This document shows, piece by piece, positions 7,631 to 15,358 of a DNA stretch of 18,914 nucleotides. Source of the stretch: JBGPLH01 sp041486365 [NCBI: Thermodesulfobacteriota bacterium] (lineage in GTDB: Bacteria; JAUYMQ01). The position numbers and the translations under genes were made by a program. The stretch lies in the NCBI GenBank assembly GCA_041486365.1, contig JBGPLH010000017.1, positions 1 through 18,914 on the forward strand, in the 5' to 3' direction. Position 1 is the stretch's first letter; each line of letters opens with the position of its first letter. The notes beneath the pieces were generated by a model. That model searched no databases, had not been told where the DNA came from, and worked only from the letters and a program-made list of their open reading frames with translations.

Positions 7631-8508
7631 TGTAGAAACCTCCCGATGGAGAGCAGGAGAATGAACGCGATGAGGAAGACGGCGAATCCCGACGCGTCGT
7701 GGATGATCGTCCCCCAGTGCGGCCTGCCGTTCATGAACAGGGAATCGCCCGGCGTGCTCGCGTCGATGCCGAATTCGTAAGCCACGAGCGTGAGGAAGGA
7801 CACGCGGCCGGTGTTGGCGAGGATCGCGATGGGGATCCCCGCGAGGAACAGCATCACGCGCTCCCAGGCCGGGCCGGTGAAGATGTACCCGTACACGGCG
7901 CCCAGCGCCAGCAGCGCGAAGAGCGAGCGGATCCCGCTGCACGCGTCCGCGACCTCGAGCGCGCCGTTGGGGAGGATCAGAACGGCCCCGTCCCGGTAGA
8001 TCGGGATCCCGAAGGAGGAGACGGCGCCCACCGAGAGCTTCGCCGCGACGAGCTTCATCGCAAAGGTCACGGGCGTCATGACGAAGGTGAAGACGGGGAT
8101 CGCGAAGACCAGGAACACGATGGGAAAGAGCACTTGCCGCAGCACGGCCCCGCCCCAGATCGCGAGCACCACGCCGATGAGCAGCGTGATCAGCGAGTAA
8201 CAGGCCACGGTCTTGATCGCGCCGAGGTTGGCGACGAGCAGCAGCGCGAGGCTCGCACCCGCGATCCACACCCCGAGCCGCGAGGGGTTGCGCGGCGCCC
8301 GGGCGATCTCCGCCTTGCGCCGCCAGATCAGGTAGATCGAGATGGCCGGGATCAGGTAGCCGTGGGAGAACTCGGGCTGGTTCTCCCACTTGTCCACGAG
8401 GTAGCCCACGAGCGGGTAATAAAGCAGCGCGATCCCCGCCGCGACGAGGGCGAGCTCGACGAGGGGCAGCGGCGCGACCCGCGCGCGGACGGTGGCTTCG
8501 ACACCCAT
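7600..8508 (-). CDS. Exosortase (EpsH/Xrt family)
   Basis: A 302-aa polytopic inner-membrane transpeptidase-like enzyme. The presumed catalytic triad is complete: Cys190 in VADACSGIRSLFALLALG, Arg235 in ANTGRVSFLTLVAYEFG, and His270 in WGTIIHDASGFAVFLIAF. The N-terminal WENQPEFSHGYLIP is also characteristic. About seven to eight hydrophobic segments are visible. Family members cleave C-terminal sorting tags (PEP-CTERM type) and attach or release the protein at the surface. EpsI follows as a separate overlapping gene, unlike fused exosortase-EpsI forms. Start ATG 8508 is preceded by GAGGGAG at 9 nt. A GTG at 8535 would overlap the upstream stop as GTGA but has no ribosome site. No tagged substrate gene is in the window, and the subtype was not assigned. 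Confidence 0.95.
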   Translation of the reverse strand: MGVEATVRARVAPLPLVELALVAAGIALLYYPLVGYLVDKWENQPEFSHGYLIPAISIYLIWRRKAEIARAPRNPSRLGVWIAGASLALLLVANLGAIKTVACYSLITLLIGVVLAIWGGAVLRQVLFPIVFLVFAIPVFTFVMTPVTFAMKLVAAKLSVGAVSSFGIPIYRDGAVLILPNGALEVADACSGIRSLFALLALGAVYGYIFTGPAWERVMLFLAGIPIAILANTGRVSFLTLVAYEFGIDASTPGDSLFMNGRPHWGTIIHDASGFAVFLIAFILLLSIGRFLQWRRRARTPG

Positions 8509-8531
8509 CGACGTGGGCTCCCTCGGGGCGC

Positions 8532-9914
8532 TCACGGGTGCTGCCCGCGGGCGCCGCGCAAACGATCCGCGGTCCTGGCGAATGCGGCGACGGCGAAGAT
8601 CCACAGGAACGGGGAGATCCCGGACCGGATCCGCGCGTCCCCCCAGAAGACCATCGTGGACAGCACGAAGGTCCCCACGAGGAGATGGAGGATCAGGACC
8701 GGCTCGTCGCGCCTCCAGGTCAGCACGAGCCCGGCGAACATCCACGGAAGCGCCAGGCCGTAGGTGGCGAGGTAGACGATTTTCCAGGAGGTCCGGACGT
8801 TGGCCACCGGATTCCAGAAACGGGCGACCTTGAACAGCAGAAGCTTTGGAATCTTATCGGGATTGCTGACCAGGAATTGAACCCCGAGGCGCATCGCCAG
8901 CCGGTCCACCTGCACCTGGTCCCCGGCCGCCGCCTTCAGCTCATGGTAGAAGGGGAGCTGCCCGATGGGGACCCACCGGCCCCAATGCTCCCGGTTCAGC
9001 ACCTGGATATTGTTGGCTCCCCAGAAAACGGCCCCCCCGCTGGTCGTCACGGCAACCCAGTGTCCCGTTCCCTGCCGAACCTGCCACAGCCAGGGGCCCA
9101 TCACGGCCAGGGCCGCGAGAATTATACCAGAAACCGCGGCGAAAGCCGCCGGCACGCGGCCGGGCCCGGGGACCTCCGGAGGCTTGCGATAGGTCCACCA
9201 GGCCCAGAGGGCGAGGAAGGGCGGGAAGAAGAGGAGGATCGGCCGCGCGAGCGTCGCAGCGCCCATCGCGGCACCCGTGAACAGGATCCAGCCGACGGGA
9301 ACGCGGCGGGTCCTGCGCGTTTCGGATTCCCCTCCGGCACAGCTTTCAGATTCGCCTCCGGCCCAGCTTTCAGATTCGCCTCGGCCCTCGCTGCGCGAGG
9401 GACCTCGGCACTGCCACGCCCGCGCGGCCTCTGAAAGTCGGACGAAGCCGTAGGCCATGGCGACGAGGAGGGGGAGGAAGAGCGTTTCCGTGAGGAGGCC
9501 GTAGGAGAAGAACACGTCGGCCGGGGCCGCCGCGTACAGCGCGGCCGCCGCGAAGGCCTGCCGCTCGCCAAAGAGCCGCCGGCCGAGGAGGAACGTGAGC
9601 CAGGCGCCCAGCGCGCCGAGGGCGGCCTGGGCGACGCGGGCGGCGGCGTAGCTCTCCCCCGCGATGCGATACACGAGGGAGAGAAAGGCCGGGTACAGCG
9701 GCGGGCGGAAGGAGATGAACCAGCCGTGGATCGTGTAACCCTTTCCCGCCACGAGGCTCCGCGCCAGCAGGTCGTAGTCGCGATCATCGGAGGTGGGCGG
9801 CGCGTCCAGGCCGAGGTGAACGCTCACCGCGACGCGAAGCGCGAAGGCGGCGAGGACGAGCGCCAGGAGGAGCAGCCTCCGGTGCGGCAGGGCGCGGCGC
9901 GGGTCAGCGGGCAT
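8532..9914 (-). CDS. GT39/ArnT-like GT-C glycosyltransferase with repeat insert
   Basis: A 460-aa protein with many transmembrane helices. The first periplasmic loop has the acidic cluster TSDDRDYDLLARSLVAGKGY, then FRPPLYPAFLSL, as in PMT_2/ArnT-type enzymes that take sugars from polyprenyl phosphate. The acceptor could be glycan or protein and is unknown. Residues about 168-203 are a Gly/Glu/Ser-rich insert (units GGESES) between a helix and VGWILFTGAAMGAATLARP, coded by the repeat at 9317-9408. The start ATG 9914 overlaps the upstream stop by 11 bp; no clear Shine-Dalgarno site is seen, so coupled translation is likely. The exosortase follows after 23 bp. Confidence 0.87.
   Translation of the reverse strand: MPADPRRALPHRRLLLLALVLAAFALRVAVSVHLGLDAPPTSDDRDYDLLARSLVAGKGYTIHGWFISFRPPLYPAFLSLVYRIAGESYAAARVAQAALGALGAWLTFLLGRRLFGERQAFAAAALYAAAPADVFFSYGLLTETLFLPLLVAMAYGFVRLSEAARAWQCRGPSRSEGRGESESWAGGESESCAGGESETRRTRRVPVGWILFTGAAMGAATLARPILLFFPPFLALWAWWTYRKPPEVPGPGRVPAAFAAVSGIILAALAVMGPWLWQVRQGTGHWVAVTTSGGAVFWGANNIQVLNREHWGRWVPIGQLPFYHELKAAAGDQVQVDRLAMRLGVQFLVSNPDKIPKLLLFKVARFWNPVANVRTSWKIVYLATYGLALPWMFAGLVLTWRRDEPVLILHLLVGTFVLSTMVFWGDARIRSGISPFLWIFAVAAFARTADRLRGARGQHP
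9317..9408. repeat. Tandem 24-bp repeat plus palindromic core inside GT39-like gene
   Basis: A 24-bp unit beginning agctttcagattcgcctcc occurs at 9341-9364 and 9365-9387, with a degenerate copy at 9317-9340. It runs into a 26-bp palindromic core at 9381-9406: tcgg, ccctcgc, loop tgc, gcgaggg, acctc. Compared with the cores at 912-937 and 984-1009, both flanks are identical, and the middle stem pair changes from G-C to T-A on both arms, a compensatory change. It is translated here in a different frame (reading RGPSRSEGR) from that used in the kinase (EVPREARAD). The insertion keeps the gene open. Confidence 0.88.
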
Positions 9915-11322
9915 CGGCGAAACCCAGCGGGCGCACGAGGCCGCTCTGGGGCGGGATCGTGCCTCCGGGGATCGGCATGGGGCGCGACTGCGGGTTGACG
10001 TACACCTCCCCGCGCTCGAAGCGCCGCGTGTAGACGACCGCGTCGGGCCTCGCCTCCCCCTCCGGCACCGTGGCGTAGGTTCCGCGCGCCGGCCCGAGGA
10101 TCGTCTCCATCTCCGGCACCCGGGTCACCTTCCCCGTGAGCGCCCAGCACACGTTCGGCTCGGCCAGCAGCAGGTAGGCCGCGTAGCCGTAGCGCGCCTG
10201 CGCTTCAGTGCCCTGCGGATCGCCCACGAGGATCCACCGGCCGGTCTTCGCGGCGCGGCGGACGAGATCGAGGGCCGCGGCGAGCGCCTCGGGCCGTTGC
10301 CCGACCGCGAGTCCCTCCATCATCGCGCCGTCGGCGACGGCGAGCACGCGGAGGGCGTGCTCCGCCTGGTGGATCGAGAGGCCGTTGAACATCACCATCC
10401 CCGGGCCGCTCTCCTTCAGCGCGCGCACGAGGGCCATCTCCGCGTTCTCGAGATCCGTGATCGTCTTCCACTCCGCCGGCGCCCCCGTGGCGCGGCAATC
10501 CAGGACATCGCCGATCCGCGCGAGCGCTTCCGGCTTCCCCGCCCTGAGATCCGCGAGCGAAGGGACCGGTCGTCCTTCGGCCTGGTGCTGCCAGTAGTAT
10601 CGCCCGTCCTTCATCCGGAAGCACCAGGGCGGCAGCCGGATCGGATCGCCGCCCGCCCCGGTCACGCCGGGATAGAACCAGGCGGGCCCGCTCAGGTTGT
10701 CGAGAAACACGCCGTCCCCGCCCTTCTTCCGGAGAAGCGCCGCGTAGCGCCTGGCGTAGGCGATGAAGTCGGCGCCGCCGGGATTGGACCTGACCGTGAG
10801 CGGGCCGCCGAAGAACTCGAGGATCCCGTCCCCGAATCCGTAAGGCTTTGGATCGATCAGGTCCGGCACCGGCCCGCCCGCCGCGCGCGCGATGCGCAGG
10901 TACTCGGGGACCGTGAAGGTCCGCGTATGGGCGTAGGACGTGGGGCCCTCGGGGGACGGGAGCGGATCGTTCACCGTCGGCGTGGCCGTGAACTCGGCGG
11001 CCGAGAGATAGTGAAGCACCTTCACGCCCGGGTGGAGGTCGCGCACGGTCTTCCCGTCGCTGCGCCTGTCGAGCGGGAGCCACCACTTCTGGAGGTTCCC
11101 CGCGTACACGATCACCTCGCCGCCGGCGTGTTCCGTGATCGCGGCATCGCGATCGCGCCGGTCCGGTGGCGGGGCGCCGTAGTCCAGCGCGCAGAACCGC
11201 ACGTCGGGCTGGTGCGGGAGCGGCGGGAGGGGATGGGCCGCGGCGGCCGTCGCCCCGATCGCGGCGAGAGCCGCCGCGAGGGCGAGCCGGACGCCGGCGC
11301 GAGCCGGGACGCGCCCTGTCAT
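9904..11322 (-). CDS. Secreted glycoside-hydrolase-like protein (GHL15-like)
   Basis: A 472-aa protein with a signal peptide (basic VPARAGVR, a hydrophobic stretch of Leu/Ala, cleavage near ATAAAA-HP about residue 29). The mature part has TIM-barrel glycosidase-like strand ends: VIVYAGNLQKWW, GVKVLHYLSAAEF, GGDGVFLDNLSG (Asp208), GMVMFNGLS, DGAMMEGLAVG (Glu336) and GRWILVGDPQG. Asp208 and Glu336 are plausible catalytic acids. The pattern resembles the hypothetical glycosyl hydrolase group GHL15, but I cannot confirm it by search. The probable site is periplasm or surface, acting on the polymer made by this locus. Start ATG 11322 has an ideal GGAGG 5 nt upstream and overlaps the flippase stop as ATGA. 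The open frame continuing to 12261 is a shadow of the flippase. Confidence 0.8.
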   Translation of the reverse strand: MTGRVPARAGVRLALAAALAAIGATAAAAHPLPPLPHQPDVRFCALDYGAPPPDRRDRDAAITEHAGGEVIVYAGNLQKWWLPLDRRSDGKTVRDLHPGVKVLHYLSAAEFTATPTVNDPLPSPEGPTSYAHTRTFTVPEYLRIARAAGGPVPDLIDPKPYGFGDGILEFFGGPLTVRSNPGGADFIAYARRYAALLRKKGGDGVFLDNLSGPAWFYPGVTGAGGDPIRLPPWCFRMKDGRYYWQHQAEGRPVPSLADLRAGKPEALARIGDVLDCRATGAPAEWKTITDLENAEMALVRALKESGPGMVMFNGLSIHQAEHALRVLAVADGAMMEGLAVGQRPEALAAALDLVRRAAKTGRWILVGDPQGTEAQARYGYAAYLLLAEPNVCWALTGKVTRVPEMETILGPARGTYATVPEGEARPDAVVYTRRFERGEVYVNPQSRPMPIPGGTIPPQSGLVRPLGFADAR

Positions 11323-12839
11323 CGGGGCCTCCGGGGGAACCGGAGCCGATCGCGGAGGGTCTCCCAGCGGGCGCGCCGGAGCAGCGGCTCCCACAGGCCG
11401 TGACGCCTGAGGAACGCGATCAGGAACGGCGTGACCAGCGCGAGGTAGATCGCCGTCCGCCCGAGCGAGCGCGCGGCGTCCGCGAGGGGCGCGTGGCCGT
11501 CCAGGGGAATCCCCAGGCGAAGCGCGACGTACACCAGCGCCGACAGCGCGAAGGGGAGCAGCAGGCGGGCGTACAGCCGCGCGTAGGCGCCGAGCCGCCG
11601 CCCGAAGAAAAAGGTGAAGATGTAGGTGACGTACAGCGCGAAGAGCAGCGCGTAGGTCAGCGACGTGGCGATCGCCACGCCCACCAGGCCCCAGCCGAGC
11701 TTCACGAACCACAGGTTCAGCCCGAAGGCCGCGAGCACGCAGATCGCGTAGATCGCCACGGCCACGATCTGCTTGCGCACGGCGAGCAGGAAGCTCGACG
11801 GTCCCCGCGCGAGCGCGATGAAGAACGCGCCGAACAGCAGGATCTCCATCGCCACGAAGCCCGGGAGGAACCGGGGCAGGATGTAGTGCAGCACCCATTC
11901 GATTCCGATCACCACGACCACCAGCAGCGCCGGGAAGAACGTGGCGATGGCGACCGTCGGTGTCTCGACGTAGGGCAGCATCTCGGCGGGCGTGGCGGAC
12001 CGGCTGTATCGGCCGATCAGGTTCGGGCTCATCACCGACGCTATCACCAGGGGCACCTCGCCCAGCGTCCCGATGACCGTGTAGGCGATCGTGTAGTAGC
12101 CCATGTCGGCCGGGGTCAGGAACTTCGCGATCACCATCCGGTCGACGCTCATGAAGAGCGTGTACACGAGGCCGAGGAGATAGACCGGGAAACCGATGCG
12201 GATGAGCTCGACGATCAGGGGGAGATCGAGCCGCCCGCGCAGCCGGATCGGCACGTTCCACAGGAGGTAGCCGATGATCCAGACGTACACGAGGACGTAG
12301 GAGGCGTAGAGCCCCCGCAGACCCCAGAGCGCCACGAACCCGATCGTGACCGGCACGTTCACGAGCGCCAGCAGGATGTCCACCTTGCTCTGGAAGAAGA
12401 AGCGCCGCTGGGCGCGCAGGACGATCCGGTAGAAAAAGTAGAGCTGCTGGAGCGTGATGCCGGCCGCCGCCACGTGCAGACCGGTGAAGAAGATCGGCTC
12501 GAGCGAGGCGCGGCGCAGATGCGCGTAGACCAGGATCGCGAGGGTGGCGAGCAGCGAAGCGTACAGGTTGAAGCTGAAGGACTGCTCCACCACGTCCCGG
12601 GCGCGCGCCGGCTCCCCGCGCTCCATGTGGAGGGGGACTTCCCGCGCCACCGCCTCCGCGGAGCCCAGGGGCGCCAGGTTGGAGTAGTTGAGGAGGATGC
12701 CGAGCGTGCCCCAGACCCCGTAGTCGGAGGGGCCGAGGAATCGCGCGGTGACGAGGCCGCGCACGAGGTAGAGGGCGCGCGTCACGTACAGGCTCACGCC
12801 CACCGCGCCCATGTCCATGAGGAGCCGACCGCGCTTCAA
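11319..12839 (-). CDS. Wzx-like polysaccharide flippase (MOP superfamily)
   Basis: A 506-aa protein with about 12-14 hydrophobic helices. N-terminal features fit O-antigen/EPS flippases: YVTRALYLVRGLVTARFLGPSDYGVWG, then LAPLGSAEAVAREVP, and VDRMVIAKFLTPADMGYY in the middle helix group. It should move undecaprenyl-linked oligosaccharide from the cytoplasmic to the periplasmic face. The start is a TTG at 12839: GAGG lies 5 nt upstream and overlaps the TGA of the preceding gene at 12849-12847. The first ATG downstream (12818) has no ribosome site. The stop overlaps the next ATG as ATGA. No Wzy polymerase is recognised in the window. Confidence 0.93.
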   Translation of the reverse strand: MKRGRLLMDMGAVGVSLYVTRALYLVRGLVTARFLGPSDYGVWGTLGILLNYSNLAPLGSAEAVAREVPLHMERGEPARARDVVEQSFSFNLYASLLATLAILVYAHLRRASLEPIFFTGLHVAAAGITLQQLYFFYRIVLRAQRRFFFQSKVDILLALVNVPVTIGFVALWGLRGLYASYVLVYVWIIGYLLWNVPIRLRGRLDLPLIVELIRIGFPVYLLGLVYTLFMSVDRMVIAKFLTPADMGYYTIAYTVIGTLGEVPLVIASVMSPNLIGRYSRSATPAEMLPYVETPTVAIATFFPALLVVVVIGIEWVLHYILPRFLPGFVAMEILLFGAFFIALARGPSSFLLAVRKQIVAVAIYAICVLAAFGLNLWFVKLGWGLVGVAIATSLTYALLFALYVTYIFTFFFGRRLGAYARLYARLLLPFALSALVYVALRLGIPLDGHAPLADAARSLGRTAIYLALVTPFLIAFLRRHGLWEPLLRRARWETLRDRLRFPRRPR

Positions 12840-12846
12840 AGGGACC

Positions 12847-14097
12847 TCACGCGAGACCCAGATCCCGTCGCAGGCCCGCCGCGATCTTCGTGGCGTCCCG
12901 GCACTCCGCGGCTACCCTGGCTCCCGCCACCAGCTTCTCGCGCAGCGGCGCGTCCGAGAGCAGCCGCCGGATTCCCGCCTCCAGCGCCGCGGGATCGAGC
13001 GAGTCCACGACGAGCGCCCAGCCGAAGCGCCTGGCGTCCTCGACGGTGTAGCAGTCCGCCGGCGCGTGAAGCAGGATCGGCCTGCCGCTCACGAAGTACT
13101 CGACCGCCTTCGTGGGGAACACCGTGCGGATCTCGTCGAGCCAGGGGGTTTCGAAGGCGAGGGGCAGATAGAGTAGATCCGCCTCCCGCTGCAGCCGCAT
13201 CGCCGTGGCCGTGTCCACGGAGCGGACCTCCGTCCGCGCGCCCCCGATCCCCATCCGCGCGAGCTGCCCGGGGTCGTTGGGGGCGCAGACGAGCAGCCGG
13301 ATGTCCGGCTCGCCGGGGGTGGCCTTCATCCACTCGACGGTCCGCGCCATGACCTGCAGCGCATCGCGGTTCATGCTGTAGACGCCGCCGGTGAAGAGGA
13401 TCGTCCGGGCGCGCCCCGCCGGTTGCCCTGAGGGGTGCCCTGACGAGACCTCCCTGCCGGCATCTGCGCCGGATCTCATCGCCGCCCCGGCGATCGGGCC
13501 GTCCTCGAGATTGACGGCGTGGGGGAGGATGCGGGCCTCGATCCCGTGCTTGGCTCGGTAGTGCGCGGCCGCGGCCTCCGTGGGCACGTAGATTGCCATC
13601 GCGTCGCGGAAGATCCGCCGCTCGAACATCCGCGACATGACCCGGTCCGCGGCCCGATCGACCGTCTCCTGCCACAGCGAATGCATGTACACGTGCAGGG
13701 GTAGTCCCGTCCGGCGCGCGGCGAGCCAGGCGGCGACGAGGTAGTAGCCGAAGGGATAGTTCGCGAAGATCGAGACGACCTTCTCGCGGCGCGCCAGCGC
13801 GGCCGCGCGGCGGGCAATCGCCGAGACCCAGAGGTATTCGAGCCAGGACGGCAGGCCGAGCCGGAAGGAGCGCAGGAGCTTCGGCAGGTCTGCCACGTCG
13901 GCGGGGCCGAGTTCGTCCTCCTGTCCCAGCCGGAACATCGGGTTGTCGCCCCGAAGGAAGACGAGCGAGCCCGGCGGGAAGGGGCCGAGGAGGTTGCGCA
14001 TCATCTTGGCACTGCCCCCCGCCATGGGCGGAAGGCAGGCCGACATCACGAGCGCCTTCGGGGGTGCGGCCGGCGCGGGGGAGGCCCCGTCGGTCAT
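12847..14097 (-). CDS. GT4-type glycosyltransferase (GT-B fold)
   Basis: A 416-aa GT-B enzyme. The N-terminal Rossmann domain shows CLPPMAGGSAKMMRNLLGPF, then HVYMHSLWQETVDRAADRVM and ILPHAVNLEDGP. The C-terminal domain starts at RTILFTGGVYSMNRDALQVM and carries the donor-binding segment LPLAFETPWLDEIRTVFPTK followed by AVEYFVSGRPILLHAP. It should add a sugar to the growing lipid-linked chain in the cytoplasm. Residues about 203-229 (AAMRSGADAGREVSSG and HPSGQPAG) look like an insert in the interdomain linker; see the repeat entry. Start ATG 14097 overlaps the previous stop as ATGA. The open frame continuing to 15429 is a shadow of the epimerase. Confidence 0.9.
   Translation of the reverse strand: MTDGASPAPAAPPKALVMSACLPPMAGGSAKMMRNLLGPFPPGSLVFLRGDNPMFRLGQEDELGPADVADLPKLLRSFRLGLPSWLEYLWVSAIARRAAALARREKVVSIFANYPFGYYLVAAWLAARRTGLPLHVYMHSLWQETVDRAADRVMSRMFERRIFRDAMAIYVPTEAAAAHYRAKHGIEARILPHAVNLEDGPIAGAAMRSGADAGREVSSGHPSGQPAGRARTILFTGGVYSMNRDALQVMARTVEWMKATPGEPDIRLLVCAPNDPGQLARMGIGGARTEVRSVDTATAMRLQREADLLYLPLAFETPWLDEIRTVFPTKAVEYFVSGRPILLHAPADCYTVEDARRFGWALVVDSLDPAALEAGIRRLLSDAPLREKLVAGARVAAECRDATKIAAGLRRDLGLA
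13411..13491. repeat. Possible related repeat insert in GT4 interdomain linker
   Basis: Two 12-bp tandem units (cggttgccctga at 13420-13431 and ggggtgccctga at 13432-13443) are followed by an imperfect palindrome, gagacc...ggatctc at 13445-13477, with an inner stem ccggc/gccgg (13457-13461 and 13468-13472). The encoded ADAGREVSS resembles ADAGPEVPS in the kinase insert. DNA identity to the kinase repeat is modest, so membership of the same family is tentative. It sits between the two GT-B domains and keeps the frame. Confidence 0.45.
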
Positions 14098-15209
14098 TTC
14101 GTGAGCCCCCGCCGCTCCAACTCGTCTTTCGCCGCGAGTACCGCGTCCTGCGCGGTCTGGGTCCGCACCCACCGCACGAGCTCGTCGATCCCTTTCTCGA
14201 AGGGGACTTCGGCCCGCCAGCCGAGCACCCGCTCCATGCGCGAGACGTCGGCGTAGCAGTGGCGGATGTCCCCCTCGCGGAAACGGTTCTCGATCCGGGG
14301 ACTGCCTTCGAAGCCGAGACGCTGCGACAGGAGCCGCGCGAGATCGAGCACCGAGAGCGGCCGGCCGGTCCCCACGTTGAAGACCTGCCCGTCGCCGCGG
14401 CTGTCCTTCATCGACAGGAGCAGTGCCGAGACGATGTCGGAGACGTGGATGAAGTCGCGCGTCTGCCCCCCGTCCTCGAAGATAACCGGGGGCTCGCCGT
14501 TCAGGAGCCGCGAGGAAAAGATCGCGGCGACCCCGGTGTAGGGGTTGGAGAGCGCCTGCCGCGTCCCGTAAATGTTGAAGAAGCGCAGGGCCACGGTCGG
14601 GATGCCGTAGGCGCGCCCGATGGCGAGGAACATCTCCTCGTGGTCGCGCTTCGTGATGGCGTAGATCGACGTCGGGAAGAGCGGCTTTTCCTCGTCCGTC
14701 GGCACCGGCTTCGCGGTGGCGCCGCAGCCCGGGCAGCGCATCTCCCAGTCCCGCCGGGCGAGCTGCTCGGCCGGGCGAAGCTTCGGGAAGACCGGGCCGC
14801 AGGCGGCGCACTGGTACTTCCCCTCGCCGTAGCAGGACATGCTGGAGGCCACGATCATCTTGCGCACGCTGTGTCCCTGGTTCGCCAGGATGTCGAGCAC
14901 CACACCCGCCCCGAGCGCGTTCACCTCCACGTAGCGCACCACGTCGTACATCGACTGCCCCACGCCGACGGCCGCCGCGAGATGGCAGAGCACCTCGACG
15001 CCGTTCAAGGCCTTCGTCACGGCCTCGCGGTCGCGGACGTCCCCGCGGATGAACTCGGCGCGGGGATTCAGGTAGTCCGGCGGGAGGCTCTTCGGGTGAA
15101 CCTGCGGGTCGAGATTGTCCAGGATGCGAACGGCGTGCCCCTCCGCCACGAGGGCGTCCACGAGATGGGAGCCTACGAAGCCCGCTCCGCCGGTGACCAG
15201 AACGCGCAT
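14094..15209 (-). CDS. NAD-dependent epimerase/dehydratase with zinc-ribbon-like insert
   Basis: A 371-aa extended SDR. The NAD motif is MRVLVTGGAGFVGSH, the Ser segment is VASSMSCYGEG, and Y183-x-x-x-K187 is in SIYAITKRDHEEMF. Downstream, RFFNIYGTRQALSNPYTGV and DGGQTRDFIHVSDI fit UDP-sugar epimerases. Between the catalytic Ser and Tyr is an insert of about 40 residues with two Cys-x-x-Cys pairs (C134/C137 in YQCAACG, C159/C162 in RCPGCGA), like a zinc ribbon. The product is probably a nucleotide-sugar 4-epimerase or dehydratase in the cytoplasm; the substrate is unknown. Start ATG 15209 has a strong GAGGAG about 9 nt upstream. It is the first gene of the long minus-strand run and overlaps the GT4 gene as ATGA. 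Confidence 0.91.
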   Translation of the reverse strand: MRVLVTGGAGFVGSHLVDALVAEGHAVRILDNLDPQVHPKSLPPDYLNPRAEFIRGDVRDREAVTKALNGVEVLCHLAAAVGVGQSMYDVVRYVEVNALGAGVVLDILANQGHSVRKMIVASSMSCYGEGKYQCAACGPVFPKLRPAEQLARRDWEMRCPGCGATAKPVPTDEEKPLFPTSIYAITKRDHEEMFLAIGRAYGIPTVALRFFNIYGTRQALSNPYTGVAAIFSSRLLNGEPPVIFEDGGQTRDFIHVSDIVSALLLSMKDSRGDGQVFNVGTGRPLSVLDLARLLSQRLGFEGSPRIENRFREGDIRHCYADVSRMERVLGWRAEVPFEKGIDELVRWVRTQTAQDAVLAAKDELERRGLTK

Positions 15210-15358
15210 GCCGTGCTTCTCCTCGAGGCGGAATCCGGGACCCTCCGCAGAGGGACAGGGGATTCCCGAGAAAAACCGGGCGGGAGGCCGGAGGCCATCC
15301 GGGCAACCCTAGCAGCGGCCAAGCCCAGAGGGCAAGGGGTGTAGTATAAACAGGTCCC
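15210..15358. promoter_or_regulatory. Divergent intergenic region with candidate promoters and leader hairpin
   Basis: This region separates the minus-strand operon start (15209) from the plus-strand GT2 start (15359). An AT-rich island, gtagtataaac (15341-15351), lies beside the plus-strand start. TATAAA at 15345-15350 would serve as a -10 for a leaderless or near-leaderless plus transcript; no good -35 is seen. On the minus strand, TTGCCC-N18-TAGGGT within 15304-15333 is a weak candidate. A stem-loop at 15230-15266 (ggaatcc pairing ggattcc, inner ccctc-cgca-gaggg) stands just upstream of the ribosome site of the minus-strand operon. All assignments come from pattern and position. Confidence 0.4.

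Noticed and set aside
11323-12261. Upstream extension of the glycosidase-like gene to 12261
   Set aside because: The extension lies inside the flippase in another frame; the ATG at 11322 has GGAGG and is followed directly by a signal peptide.
11166-13352. Plus-strand open frame of 728 codons opposite flippase and GT4 genes
   Set aside because: It is Arg/Asp/Glu/Gln-rich without motifs and spans two genes with clear conserved signatures on the other strand.
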